A DNA stretch of 64,000 nt from Halolamina pelagica (GCF_001307315.1 NZ_LGUC01000001.1:124001-188000); one strand, 5' to 3'; shown: positions 52,165 to 63,135, numbered from the stretch's first letter. Numbers and translations: made by a program. Notes: generated from the sequence alone by a model not told the origin.

Positions 52165-54326
52165 AGGAGCTCGAACGCGACCTCGGCCTGCCGTCTGTGC
52201 TGGCGATCAGCATCGGCGCGATGATCGGCAGCGGCATCTTCATCCTGCCCGCGCTGGCGCTGAAGATCGCCGGTCCCGCCGTCATCGTCGCCTACCTGCT
52301 CGCGGGACTGCTGGTGATACCGGCGGCGCTGTCGAAATCAGAGATGGCGACCGCGATGCCCGAAGCCGGCGGGACGTACATCTACATCGAGCGCGGGATG
52401 GGGCCGCTACTCGGCACCATCGCGGGCGTCGGTACGTGGTTCTCGCTCTCGTTCAAGGGCGCACTCGCGCTGGTCGGTGGCGTTCCCTACCTGCTGATTC
52501 TGTTCGATCTCCCGCTCAAACCCGTCGCACTGGGGCTGGCAGCGGTGCTGATCCTGGTCAACCTCCTGGGTGCGAAACAGACCGGGCGGCTCCAGATCGC
52601 GATCGTCGTCGTGATGCTGGCGGCGCTCGGGTGGTTCGCAGCCGGGAGCGCCCCCGCCGTCCAGTCGGGCAACTACGCCGACTTCTTCGGCTACGGTGTC
52701 GGCGGTCTCCTGGAAGCGACGGGGCTGGTGTTCGTCTCCTACGCGGGCGTGACGAAGGTCGCCAGCATCGCCGAGGAGGTCGAATCGCCCGGGCGGAACA
52801 TCCCGTTGGGGATCCTGGGCTCGCTGGCGTTCACGACCGTGCTGTACGTCGCCATCGTGACAGTGTTGGTCGGCGTCACCGATCCGGGGGCGATCGCGGG
52901 GTCGCGGACGCCGGTGGCCGACGCCGCACGGGTGACGATGGGGACCCCCGGCGTCGTCGCCGTCATCGCTGCCGCGATCCTCGCGCTGATCTCGACGGCC
53001 AACGCGGGCATCCTCTCCTCCTCACGCTACCCCTTCGCGATGAGTCGGGATCAGCTCGCGCCGCCGTCGCTGGCGGAGGTCCACGAGCGGTTCGGCACGC
53101 CCGTCAACTCCATCACGCTCACCGGCGCGGTGTTGCTGGCGCTGATCGCGTTCGTGCCGATACTGGAGATCGCGAAACTCGCCAGCGCGTTCCAGATCAT
53201 GGTGTTCGCGCTGATCAACCTCGCCGTCGTCGCCTTCCGCGAGGGGAGCGTCGAGTACGAGCCCGAGTTCACCTCGCCGCTGTACCCGTGGATACAGCTC
53301 TTCGGCGCCGCCAGCGGGATCGCCCTGCTGACGCAGATGGGGGTGATCCCCCTCGTCGGCGCAGTCGTGATCACGATCGCAAGTGTGCTCTGGTACCTCT
53401 TCTACGTGCGCCCCCGGGTCGACCGTGAGGGGGCCGCGACGGGCGCGATTCGCGAGCAACTGAGCGAGGAGGTGCTCACCGAAGTGGCGTCGGCAGGCGC
53501 GACCCACGAAGTGCTCGTCGCGCTCACCAAGCAGATGGATATCCGCCGCGAGCAGGCGCTGATCTCGCTGGCGGCGAACCTGGTCCGGGACGACGACGGC
53601 CAGGTAGTCGTCGTCCGTTTCGAGGAAGTCCCTGATCAGGCACCGCTGACGGAGGCAGTGACCACCCAGTCCGAAGTGGATCGCGCCTTCGAGGCGCGCG
53701 TCGAGGCGCTCTCCGATCAGTTCGGCGTCGACGTGGAGGCCGACGAGATCGTGAGCCACGACACCAAACACGCGATCGTCAACTTCGCCGACCACCGCGG
53801 CGTCGACGCCATCGTCGCCGAACACGAGCCGCTGCGCCTGCGCTCGCGGCTGTTCGGCGACCCCATCGACTGGGTGGTACGCCACGCTCCGTGTGACGTG
53901 CTCCTGGTGGACAGTTCCGATCCCAGAAACCCCGAGGAAGTCGTGGTGCCGGGCGAGACCGAACCGCTCCCGCCGTCGGCGGTGAACGTCGCCGAGGCAG
54001 TCGCCGGGGCCCACGGCAGCAGCATCTCGCTGTGGTACCCTGCGTCGGAAACCGGCGACCAACAGGCGTCGCTGGCGGAGTACCGGGCGGAGCTCGCGAC
54101 GATGCTCGACGTGCCGGTCGACGTGGAAGCCATCCCGACCGACCGGCGCATCCTGGAGACGGATCTGCTGGTGCGCCGCGGCGCCGACCACCGACTCCGC
54201 GGCGCGCTGTTCGACGACGAGAACGATCCGTTCGCACAGGCCGCGGGCACGACGATCACCGTCCACCCGAAGAAGAGCCGTCGCCCGCCGTTCGGGCGTC
54301 GACTGCTCGAACGGTTCCTGCTGTAG
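52161..54326 (+). CDS. APC amino-acid permease fused to C-terminal universal-stress-protein domains
   Basis: The protein has 721 residues. Residues 1 to about 410 form a 12-helix APC permease beginning ERDLGLPSVLAISIGAMIGSGIFILPALALK. Residues about 440-720 have a two-part USP module (THEVLVALTKQMDIRREQALISLAANLVRDDDGQVVVVRFEEV and HAPCDVLLVDSSDP). This fusion is well represented in haloarchaea and is thought to couple amino-acid transport to ATP or stress state. It overlaps the TrkA-N gene by 4 nt (ATGA). A second, unfused version of this permease/USP pair is at 42477-44557. Confidence 0.93.
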   Translation: MKELERDLGLPSVLAISIGAMIGSGIFILPALALKIAGPAVIVAYLLAGLLVIPAALSKSEMATAMPEAGGTYIYIERGMGPLLGTIAGVGTWFSLSFKGALALVGGVPYLLILFDLPLKPVALGLAAVLILVNLLGAKQTGRLQIAIVVVMLAALGWFAAGSAPAVQSGNYADFFGYGVGGLLEATGLVFVSYAGVTKVASIAEEVESPGRNIPLGILGSLAFTTVLYVAIVTVLVGVTDPGAIAGSRTPVADAARVTMGTPGVVAVIAAAILALISTANAGILSSSRYPFAMSRDQLAPPSLAEVHERFGTPVNSITLTGAVLLALIAFVPILEIAKLASAFQIMVFALINLAVVAFREGSVEYEPEFTSPLYPWIQLFGAASGIALLTQMGVIPLVGAVVITIASVLWYLFYVRPRVDREGAATGAIREQLSEEVLTEVASAGATHEVLVALTKQMDIRREQALISLAANLVRDDDGQVVVVRFEEVPDQAPLTEAVTTQSEVDRAFEARVEALSDQFGVDVEADEIVSHDTKHAIVNFADHRGVDAIVAEHEPLRLRSRLFGDPIDWVVRHAPCDVLLVDSSDPRNPEEVVVPGETEPLPPSAVNVAEAVAGAHGSSISLWYPASETGDQQASLAEYRAELATMLDVPVDVEAIPTDRRILETDLLVRRGADHRLRGALFDDENDPFAQAAGTTITVHPKKSRRPPFGRRLLERFLL

Positions 54327-54557
54327 CTACGGAATCGAACGGCCACAAAAGGGCGACGCCGGTGGAGAGCGTCGCACGGAACCGGTGCGCCACGGCGCGC
54401 GACTGGGACAGATCACCCCGGTGTCCCGCCTCTGACAAGAGGACACCCCCAGTCGTCCGCGTCGCCGCCGTCACGCCGAAAGCCGCCTCCTCCGACCCAC
54501 ACCGAGAGGATGGGCGGCCGAACCCACTGTGGAGAGCGTCGGCGGGGAAACTACCGA

Positions 54558-55868
54558 TTAGTTGTTGCCGTTGCCGTTACCGTTCCCCACGCCGGGGTTC
54601 CCGTCCTCGTCGTCGTCTTCCTCGTCGCCCGCTTCATCCTCCTCGTCCTCGTCGTCGTCATCGTCGTCGCTCTCGGACTCCTCGTCCTCACTCTCGGCGT
54701 CGTCGCCCGCAGCGTCCTCGCCGTTGTCAGGCGCGTTGTCGGAGTTGCCCTTGGCGTCGCCGGATTTGCCCGGGGACTCGTCGTCATCGTCGTCGTTACC
54801 CTGGGCGTTCTCGGAGTTACCCGGCGCGTCGCCGGAGTTACCCGGCGCGTCGTCGTTACCGTTACCCAGCTGCTCCTGGATCATCTGGCCGAGGCTTCCC
54901 TCCTGGTCACCGCTGAGCCACTCCTGGATGACGGCGAAGACGTTCTTCGCGCGGTCGGAGGCGTTCTCGTCGGGGCCGGCCTCCTCGTCGTCCTCGTCGC
55001 GGACGAGCTCGCCGTCCTCGATCTCGTACTCGAGTTCGAGCGTCTCCTCGCCGGACGTGATCTCGATCACGAGCTCCTCGGTCGCGTTCGTCTCGAACGT
55101 GAGCGTGCCGTTCGCGTCGGTCGTGCCGACTTCCTCACCGTTCGCGACGACCGTCGCGTTCTCGACGGCGCTGTCGTTCTTCGTGACCGTCAGGTCGACC
55201 GTGCCGTTGTCGTAGCTCACGTCGGCCGTGAGCGCGGGCTCGTCCTCGTCGTCGTCCTCTTCGCTGACGAGCTCACCGTCCTCGATCTCGTACTCGAGTT
55301 CGAGCTCCTGCTCGCCCGACTCGACTTCGATCTCGAGCTCCTCGGTGGCGTTCGTCTCGAACGTCAGCGTGCCGTTCGCGTCGGTCGTGCCGACGGACTC
55401 GCCGTTGGCCTCGACGGACGCGTTCTCGACGGCGCTGTCGTTCTGGGTCACCGTCATCTCGACGGTGCCGTTGTCGTAGCTCACGTCGGCCGCGAGCGCG
55501 GGCTCGTCGTCCTCGTCGTCGTCGGACTCACGGACGAGTTCGCCGTCCTCGATCTCGTACTCGATCTCCTGGTCGACACCCTCGCCATCGAGTTCGAGCT
55601 CGAGTTCGTCACCATCGCTCGCGTTCGTCTCGAACGTGAGCGTGCCGTTCGCGTCGGTCGTGCCAACGTCCTCGTCGTTGGCGGCGACCGAGACGTTCTC
55701 GACGCCCGTGCCGTTCTGGGTGACGGTGAGCGTCACTGTCCCCTCGTCGTAGTTCGCCTCGATGCTCGTGCCGGCGCTCGTGTCCTCAGTCTGGGCGGTG
55801 ACCGCCCCCGCACCCGCGGAGACGACCAGCGCAGCCACCAGCACCGTGAGCAGTTTCGTTGCGTTCAT
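54558..55868 (-). CDS. Secreted acidic protein with three tandem immunoglobulin-like repeats
   Basis: The protein has 436 residues. A Sec signal peptide (MNATKLLTVLVAALVVSAGAGAVTA, cleavage near residue 25) is followed by three repeats of about 87 residues (38-126, 127-213, 214-300), each with VTLTVTQNxxxVENxSV, VGTTDANGTLTFETNA and EYEIEDGELV. About fifteen N-x-S/T sequons lie in the repeats, so heavy N-glycosylation is likely. Then come a short helix (FAVIQEWLSGDQEGSLGQMIQEQL) and a 100-residue low-complexity tail of Asp/Glu/Asn/Gly/Ser. No C-terminal transmembrane anchor or PGF-CTERM is visible. Function is unknown; it may coat the surface or bind ions. Confidence 0.85.
   Translation of the reverse strand: MNATKLLTVLVAALVVSAGAGAVTAQTEDTSAGTSIEANYDEGTVTLTVTQNGTGVENVSVAANDEDVGTTDANGTLTFETNASDGDELELELDGEGVDQEIEYEIEDGELVRESDDDEDDEPALAADVSYDNGTVEMTVTQNDSAVENASVEANGESVGTTDANGTLTFETNATEELEIEVESGEQELELEYEIEDGELVSEEDDDEDEPALTADVSYDNGTVDLTVTKNDSAVENATVVANGEEVGTTDANGTLTFETNATEELVIEITSGEETLELEYEIEDGELVRDEDDEEAGPDENASDRAKNVFAVIQEWLSGDQEGSLGQMIQEQLGNGNDDAPGNSGDAPGNSENAQGNDDDDDESPGKSGDAKGNSDNAPDNGEDAAGDDAESEDEESESDDDDDDEDEEDEAGDEEDDDEDGNPGVGNGNGNGNN
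54972..55757 (-). repeat. Three tandem coding repeats of about 260 bp
   Basis: The DNA codes for residues 38-299 of the secreted protein and contains three near-copies. The second and third are most alike, sharing long identical runs around the T-T-D-A-N-G-T-L-T-F-E-T-N-A-T-E-E-L core, which suggests a recent duplication. Confidence 0.8.
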
Positions 55869-56060
55869 CGCAACCGAAGCCTGGACCTACTTGCACTTGA
55901 AGGGGGACAGCGACAAACGGGGATTTGGCCGTTTGAGGCCGTAATAAGCCGAATTAAGCCGAGTTAAGCGACTGCGAGCCGCCGTGGACAACCCGCCGCC
56001 AGAGAACAGCGTGCAACGCCCGACGGTCGCGACGAACGCGGCCCGAGCGCGCGCCGACGA

Positions 56061-56390
56061 CTACGCCAGCTCTTCGACGAGCTCCTCGGCGACTGTCGCC
56101 GCATCGAGCAGCGACGGGTCGACGACGAGGTCGACGGTGCCGGCGATCGATTCCGGCAGTTCGCCGTCGCCGTAACAGACCGCCCGCACGTCCGGGTTCG
56201 CCTCCTTGGCGAGCGTGACCGAGATCCCCTCCGCGAGATCGGTGAGCACGAACAGGTCGGCGTCCTCGATGCCGGCCTCGCCCAGCGCGTCCGCGAAGAC
56301 GGGGCTGTCCACGCGCTCGACGGCGACGCCGAGCGCTTCGAGCGCCTCGCCGATGGCCTCCGGATCGGGGCCGGCGACGATCGCTCTCAT
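56061..56390 (-). CDS. Small TrkA-N-like (DUF7126-type) protein
   Basis: The protein has 109 residues. [27 protein letters not shown] is a short Rossmann-like start, followed by [33 protein letters not shown] and [23 protein letters not shown]. It is a free-standing KTN-like domain lacking a clear NAD motif. The ATGA overlap with guaA(B) places it last in the pyrG-guaA(B) run. Its function is unknown; nucleotide sensing is a possibility. Confidence 0.75.
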   Translation of the reverse strand: MRAIVAGPDPEAIGEALEALGVAVERVDSPVFADALGEAGIEDADLFVLTDLAEGISVTLAKEANPDVRAVCYGDGELPESIAGTVDLVVDPSLLDAATVAEELVEELA

Positions 56391-57302
56391 TCGTACTCGA
56401 TGGTCGCGGGCGGTTTGTGGGTCACGTCGTACACCACTCGCGCGACGTTCTCGTTCATCCCGGTGATCCGGCTCTGGATGCGCTGGAGCGTGTCCCAGTC
56501 GAGTTCCTGGGCGCGGGCGGTCATCCCGTCACGGCTCTCGACGGAGCGGACGGCGACGACCCAGCCGTGGACGCGGTTGTCGCCCTTGACGCCCGTGGCC
56601 TTCCCGAGCACGGCGCCGAACGCCTGCCAGGGCTCGTGCTCCTCGGTCTCCTCCTCGACGACGTGACAGGCGTCGCGGGCGACCTCGACTTTCTCCTTGG
56701 TCACCTCGCCGACGATGCGGACCGCCAGCCCCGGGCCCGGGAACGGCATCCGCTCGGAGATGACCTCCTCGAGATCGAGTTCGCGAGCCACCTCGCGGAC
56801 CTCGTCCTTGTAGAGGTCGCGCACTGGCTCGACGATCCCCTCGAAGTCGACGGCCTCCGGCAGGCCGCCGACGTTGTGGTGGGACTTGATGTTCCCCTCG
56901 CTCTCGATCCGGTCGGGGTAGATGGTCCCTGCACGAGGTAGTCGGCGTCGGCCTCCCGCGCCTCGCGTTCGAACTCGCGGATGAACTGCTCGCCGATGAC
57001 GTGGCGCTTCTCCTCGGGATCGGTGACGCCGGCGAGTTCGGCGAGGAAGCGGTTCTCGGCGTCGACGACCGTCAGCGAGTGCATGTAGGAGAACGTCTCC
57101 CGGATGCTCTCGGTCTCGCCTTTCCGCATCAGCCCCGTGTCGACGTAGACGGGCACGAGGCGGTCGCCGATGGCCTCGTAGGCCAACGCGGCGGCGACCG
57201 AGGAGTCGACGCCGCCGGAGAGGGCGATGACCGCCTTCCCGTCGCCCACTTCGTCGCGGATCTCCTCGACTTTCTCCTCGATGAACGACTCGGCGTCGAC
57301 CA

Positions 57303-57303
<1 letters not shown>
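56387..57303 (-). CDS. guaAB: GMP synthase, ATP-pyrophosphatase subunit B (apparent frameshift)
   Basis: Restored length is 305 residues. [24 protein letters not shown] is the PP-loop (S-G-G-V-D-S-S), [28 protein letters not shown] the substrate region, and [21 protein letters not shown] with [26 protein letters not shown] the dimerisation domain. It aminates XMP to GMP with ammonia from the separate GuaA(A) glutaminase subunit, as in other archaea. The frame breaks at CCC 56927-56929 on the plus strand; adding one base restores [11 protein letters not shown]. An intact gene is expected. It overlaps pyrG upstream (1 nt) and the DUF7126 gene downstream (4 nt). Confidence 0.95.
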
Positions 57304-59161
<1,858 letters not shown>

Positions 59162-59201
59162 CTGCGCGGTGGCTCGTCACGTTGTGGCCCTCGCTGCGGC
59201 G

Positions 59202-60506
59202 TCAGCGCTCTGCGAACAGTTCCTCCGCGTACGCCTGCGCTCGCTCCCGGATCGCGCCGGCGTCGACGCCGACGTGCTCGCCGTGCTCGTAGCGGACGCG
59301 GCCGTCGACCATCGTGAACCGCACGTCGTCGCCGTGGGCCGCGAACACGAGATGCGAGACGGGGTCGTGGATCGGCGTCGCGCGCTCGCTGTCGGTCGTG
59401 AGCCCCACGATGTCGGCCTTCCACCCCGCCCGGAGCGCGCCGACGCGCTCGAACCCGGCGGCGTCCGCGCCGTTTTCGGTCGCCATCTCGAAGGCCGTCG
59501 CGGCGCTGATCGCGGTGGAGTCGGTCTCGCTGACTTTCCCCAACAGGCTGGCCTGGCGCATCTCGGTGAACGCGTCGAGGGTGTTGTTGCAGGGCGGGCC
59601 GTCGTTGCCGAGGGCGACGTTGACGCCCCGGCGCAGGTAGTCCTCGACGGGTGCGACGCCGGAGGCGAGCTTCATGTTCGACGACGGGCAGTGGGTGACG
59701 TGCGTGCCCGTCTCGGCGAGGAGTTCGCGCTCGCTCTCGTCGGTGTGGACACAGTGGGCGAGCACCACGTCCTCGCCCGTCAGGCCGACCTCGTCGAGCC
59801 AGTGGACGTTGCGCATCCCGGTTTCGGACTCGACGGTCGCGATCTCGTCCTCGTTCTCGCTGGCGTGGGTGTGGATCACGACGCCGTCGTAGCGGTCCGC
59901 GAGGTCGCGGGCGCCGCGCAGGCACGCCTCGGTACAGGAGACGGCAAAGCGGGGCGTGACGGCGTACTGGATCCGGCCGTTCGCGGTGTCGTGGTACTGC
60001 CGGATCAGCGCCTCGCTGTCCCGGAGCGCGCGCTCGGTTGACTCCTCCAAGCCGTCCGGGGACGCCTTGTCCATCAGCACCTTCCCCATCCGGGCGCGGA
60101 TGCCGCGCTCGCGGGCGGCCGCGAACGCCTCGGCGGCGTGGTGAACCGACAGGTGGTCGATGACGGTCGTGGTGCCGGAGGCCAGACACTCGAGGTAGCC
60201 GAGGTCGGCCGCGAGCCGCATCCCCTCGGCGTCGAGGCCGGCCTCCATCGGGAGGACGTAGTCGAACAGCCAGTCGAGCAGCTCGGCGTCGTCGGCGACG
60301 CCGCGACCCAGCGACTGGACGGAGTGGACGTGGGCGCCGACGAGCCCGGGCGCGACGATGTCGAACGCACGGCGCTCGTGGGCCGGGAACCGCTCGCGGA
60401 GGTCGGCGGCGGCCCCGACGGCCTCGATGCGGTCCCCCGCGACGACAACGGCGCCGTCTTCGATGATCGTCCCGGCGTCGACGACGACGGTTCCGGTGAG
60501 TAGCAT
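59202..60506 (-). CDS. Amidohydrolase (SAH / deoxyadenosine deaminase type)
   Basis: The protein has 434 residues and is a metal-dependent amidohydrolase. His59/His61 in GLVGAHVHS bind metal, as do VIHTHASENEDE and VLAHCVHTDESE, with GNDGPPCNNTLDAF carrying the conserved Asp. HCPSSNMKLASGVAPV is typical of the 5-methylthioadenosine/S-adenosylhomocysteine deaminase (TrzA/AtzA) subfamily. It may recycle 5'-deoxyadenosine, which the radical SAM enzymes in this window would produce; that link is inference. ATG 60506 is the start; downstream sequence is antisense-like. Confidence 0.88.
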   Translation of the reverse strand: MLLTGTVVVDAGTIIEDGAVVVAGDRIEAVGAAADLRERFPAHERRAFDIVAPGLVGAHVHSVQSLGRGVADDAELLDWLFDYVLPMEAGLDAEGMRLAADLGYLECLASGTTTVIDHLSVHHAAEAFAAARERGIRARMGKVLMDKASPDGLEESTERALRDSEALIRQYHDTANGRIQYAVTPRFAVSCTEACLRGARDLADRYDGVVIHTHASENEDEIATVESETGMRNVHWLDEVGLTGEDVVLAHCVHTDESERELLAETGTHVTHCPSSNMKLASGVAPVEDYLRRGVNVALGNDGPPCNNTLDAFTEMRQASLLGKVSETDSTAISAATAFEMATENGADAAGFERVGALRAGWKADIVGLTTDSERATPIHDPVSHLVFAAHGDDVRFTMVDGRVRYEHGEHVGVDAGAIRERAQAYAEELFAER

Positions 60507-60587
60507 CCCCTCCGTCGCAAGGTGTGCGGGGTTAAGAGGGTGGCTATGCGCGGCGGAGCGGCCGGGCCGGTCGACGCGGCGCTCGGC

Positions 60588-60782
60588 TCAGAGCCCCAGC
60601 GCCTCCAGCAGGTCGAACCCCCAGCCGAGGTTCGCCATCAGGTAGTAGCCCACGTAGATCCCGACGATGGCGACGACGCCGGGCAGCGCCGGCGGCGCCG
60701 GAATGGGCAGTCGGAGGAACGTAAACAGCGCACCGGTGACGATTCCGACCGCGAGAGCCGCGAGGACGGCAGCGACGTTCAT
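60588..60782 (-). CDS. XapX-domain (DUF1427-type) small membrane protein
   Basis: The protein has 64 residues and two helices. FTFLRLPIPAPPALPGVVAIVGIYVGYYL is the conserved XapX stretch (L-R-L-P-x-P-A-P-P-x-L-x-G). These small proteins often accompany transporters or xanthosine genes; function is unknown. ATG 60782 is chosen where the first helix starts. It stands alone beside the amidohydrolase gene. Confidence 0.8.
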   Translation of the reverse strand: MNVAAVLAALAVGIVTGALFTFLRLPIPAPPALPGVVAIVGIYVGYYLMANLGWGFDLLEALGL

Positions 60783-60856
60783 GGTTCTCGGAGCCACGCG
60801 GGCGGCGTAGGTAAAGGCGGCTATCGGTGCCAGCGTGCATGCAGCCGGAGTCAGCA

Positions 60857-60866
60857 ACGTTAACCG
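60857..60866 (+). promoter_or_regulatory. TATA-like GTTAAC element of the cyclophilin gene
   Basis: AACGTTAACC lies 23-32 nt upstream of the ATG at 60889, at the same distance as the GTTTAAC elements elsewhere in the window. Confidence 0.45.
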
Positions 60867-60888
60867 TCGCCCCGCCCGATTCCCGGGC

Positions 60889-61458
60889 ATGAGCTACGAG
60901 GACGAAATGGAGAACCCCGAGAACCCGGTCGCGACGATCCACACCACCCACGGCGACATCGTCGTCGAGCTGTTCGAGCAGCGTGCGCCGACGACGGTGC
61001 AGAACTTCATCAGCCTCTCGACCCACGCCGAGGACTACGAGGACGCCGAGGTCGGCCCCGAGGGCGAGGCCTGGGAGGACGACGGCGAGAAGCGCGTCGA
61101 CCCGCTGTACGACGACGTCGCGTTCCACCGCATCATCTCCGGCTTCATGATCCAGGGCGGCGACCCGACCGAGACCGGTCGCGGCGGCCCCGGCTACCAG
61201 TTCGACGACGAGTTCCACGACGAACTCACCCACGACGGCGCCGGGATCCTCTCGATGGCCAACTCCGGCCCGAACACCAACGGCTCGCAGTTCTTCATCA
61301 CCCTCGACGCCCAGCCCCACCTCGACGGCAAGCACGCCGTCTTCGGCCGCGTGATCGACGGCATGGACGTAGTGGAAGAGCTCGGCAGCGTGCCGACCGA
61401 CCGCAACGACCAGCCCCAGGTCGACGCGACGCTCGAGTCCGTCGACGTCGAGCAGTAA
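60889..61458 (+). CDS. Peptidyl-prolyl cis-trans isomerase (cyclophilin type)
   Basis: The protein has 189 residues. [83 protein letters not shown] and [21 protein letters not shown] are the cyclophilin core with the catalytic R (FHRII) and the conserved F/Q. It catalyses proline isomerisation in protein folding. It has a haloarchaeal acidic insertion ([22 protein letters not shown]). ATG 60889 is preferred; ATG 60907 is an alternative. Confidence 0.95.
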   Translation: MSYEDEMENPENPVATIHTTHGDIVVELFEQRAPTTVQNFISLSTHAEDYEDAEVGPEGEAWEDDGEKRVDPLYDDVAFHRIISGFMIQGGDPTETGRGGPGYQFDDEFHDELTHDGAGILSMANSGPNTNGSQFFITLDAQPHLDGKHAVFGRVIDGMDVVEELGSVPTDRNDQPQVDATLESVDVEQ

Positions 61459-61638
61459 ACCACTCGCGACCTGCCGGGACCGGCGCGGCGCGCGGCGCCG
61501 AAGCGGTGTACCGCGACGCGCTGTGGTCCTTCTGCGGTTTTCCACCCCTCCCAGCGCCGCGAGTGCGCTGATTGCGCTCCACAAAAGCGTTGCCGGCAAA
61601 GCTTATCCCCATCCGTGAGAGAGGTTGACACGCACAGC

Positions 61639-61980
61639 ATGTTCGAGCAGTTCTCCAGCGGCTACTACCTGGGGGTGTTGTACGTCCAACCGGGCGCGGC
61701 GGAGGCCGCCCTCAACGTCGAGGACCACGAGGCGGTCAACCGACAGCTCTACGGCGACAGCGACGGGATCGAGCGGCTCGACTCCCCGCTCGTGATGAAG
61801 CTCGACGGCACACATTTCCCGGTCCGTGGGGAGGAGGGCGTCCCGACGGGGACGCTGACGGTGCCCGAGTCGCTGGCCGGCGACGACCTGCCGGCGCGTC
61901 GCGAGGTGCTGCTGGCCCGCCCCGAACGCGCCGGCCAACTGCTCAAGTTCGGCGGCTGGGAGCCCGCGGACGCCGCGTAG
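61639..61980 (+). CDS. DUF5802-type haloarchaeal protein
   Basis: The protein has 113 residues. MFEQFSSGYYLGVLYVQPG is a distinctive conserved start, followed by beta-rich segments (VMKLDGTHFPVRGEEGVPTGTLTVPESL) and LLARPERAGQLLKFG. It resembles the DUF5802 family of haloarchaea; its function is unknown. A TATA-like AAGCTTATC lies about 32-40 nt upstream. ATG 61639 is the start of the conserved region. Confidence 0.72.
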   Translation: MFEQFSSGYYLGVLYVQPGAAEAALNVEDHEAVNRQLYGDSDGIERLDSPLVMKLDGTHFPVRGEEGVPTGTLTVPESLAGDDLPARREVLLARPERAGQLLKFGGWEPADAA

Positions 61981-62062
61981 GCGTGGCACGGTGGACCGAA
62001 GGCACCGCCTAACACACCCGTAGGCACCGCATTACTTTATCCCTATACTCGAAGGCATAGCC

Positions 62063-62191
62063 ATGGCCACGGGTCCACCATCGAACGACGGCGTCGAGGA
62101 ACAGCTGTTAGAAGCACTCGACGAAGCCGAGAACCAGGAAGTACGGTATCACATCCGCGAAACGTTGCAGCATCTCCACCTCGACGACTGA
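62063..62191 (+). CDS. Very small conserved acidic protein (42 aa)
   Basis: The frame runs from ATG 62063 to TGA 62191 and encodes 42 residues: MATGPPSNDGVEEQLLEALDEAENQEVRYHIRETLQHLHLDD. It has a predicted helix over most of its length with a strongly acidic front and His-rich end. A TATA-like box (TTTATCCCTATAC, 62034-62046) lies at the right distance. I recognise no family, but the coding pattern and promoter make it real. Confidence 0.62.
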   Translation: MATGPPSNDGVEEQLLEALDEAENQEVRYHIRETLQHLHLDD

Positions 62192-62231
62192 GCCCCGAAG
62201 CTACAAACCCCTCCCCGCCCGCGGGTTCGGT

Positions 62232-63131
62232 ATGCTCGACCGCCTGCTGGGGCGTCGCCACCTGAAAGAGCGAATCGACGAACTCGAAGCGGAGTGTGAG
62301 AGCCTACAGGCACAGGCCGAATCAGCAAAGGAGAGCCGTGCCGACGCCGTCAGCGCGCGGCAAGAAGCCGAACGTGAAGTCAACCGGCTCGAAGACCGGA
62401 TCACCGAACTCGAAGACCGCCTCGAGCGCGCCGAAGGGGGCGCCGAGCCCGACCTCCCCTACCGGTACGAGGAACGCTGCCGCGGCGACCGCGTCGCCGC
62501 CGTCGCCGACCGCCTGCGCAGCGTCGACGCCGGTCGGGAGGGTGCGCTGACGGCGTTCGTCGAGGGGGATGAACCCCCGGACCAAGTGCGTGAAACCCTC
62601 GGCGATCGGGCGTCGCTTGTCTCCCGGGCGGCGCCCTGTCTCGTCTGTGCCGACGACGCCGGGCTCGTCGCCGCCGCGCTCTCGCTCCCGATCGAGCCCG
62701 AGCCGTTCGTCGAGTGGGACGACAGCTTCCGCGTCGACCCCGCGTGGGTCCGGCCGACCGGGCGGCTCTGCTTCGCGCTCGTTCGCTCGGACACGTTCGC
62801 CCTCGGGGTGTACGAGGACGGCGAGCGCGTCGAGTTCGTGGGGTTCGAGAGCGACGTGATGAACGAACACTCGAAAGGCGGGTTCTCGCAGGATCGCTTC
62901 GAGCGCCGCCGCGACGCCCAGATCGACGAGCATCTGGAGAAAGCCGCCGAGTCGATCGAGCGCCACGCCGACGGCGCCGACCACGTGGTGATCGTCGGCG
63001 AGCGGAGCGTGCTCGGGGAGCTACGCGAACTCGCGGACACGACCGCCCGCGTCGACGCCACCGGCGACCCGGCGGACGCGCTCGACCACGCGTTCTCGGA
63101 CTTCTGGCGGGTGAACGTTCGGGGGCTGTAA
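62232..63131 (+). CDS. Vms1/VLRF1-type tRNA hydrolase-like protein
   Basis: The protein has 299 residues. A coiled coil (residues about 10-68) is followed by an eRF1-like VLRF1 domain. The motif SKGGFSQDRFERRRD (Gln220) corresponds to the catalytic glutamine loop of Vms1/ANKZF1-type peptidyl-tRNA hydrolases, which release nascent chains from stalled ribosomes. In archaea these act in ribosome rescue or are related to release factors. The TAA stop (63129-63131) lies only four bases before the hairpin at the TnpB element end. Confidence 0.88.
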   Translation: MLDRLLGRRHLKERIDELEAECESLQAQAESAKESRADAVSARQEAEREVNRLEDRITELEDRLERAEGGAEPDLPYRYEERCRGDRVAAVADRLRSVDAGREGALTAFVEGDEPPDQVRETLGDRASLVSRAAPCLVCADDAGLVAAALSLPIEPEPFVEWDDSFRVDPAWVRPTGRLCFALVRSDTFALGVYEDGERVEFVGFESDVMNEHSKGGFSQDRFERRRDAQIDEHLEKAAESIERHADGADHVVIVGERSVLGELRELADTTARVDATGDPADALDHAFSDFWRVNVRGL

Positions 63132-63135
63132 ACTA

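Noticed and set aside
54256..54474. A 72-codon minus-strand frame partly in the gap before the secreted-protein gene
   Set aside because: Composition is not haloarchaeal-protein-like and it overlaps the end of the permease gene.
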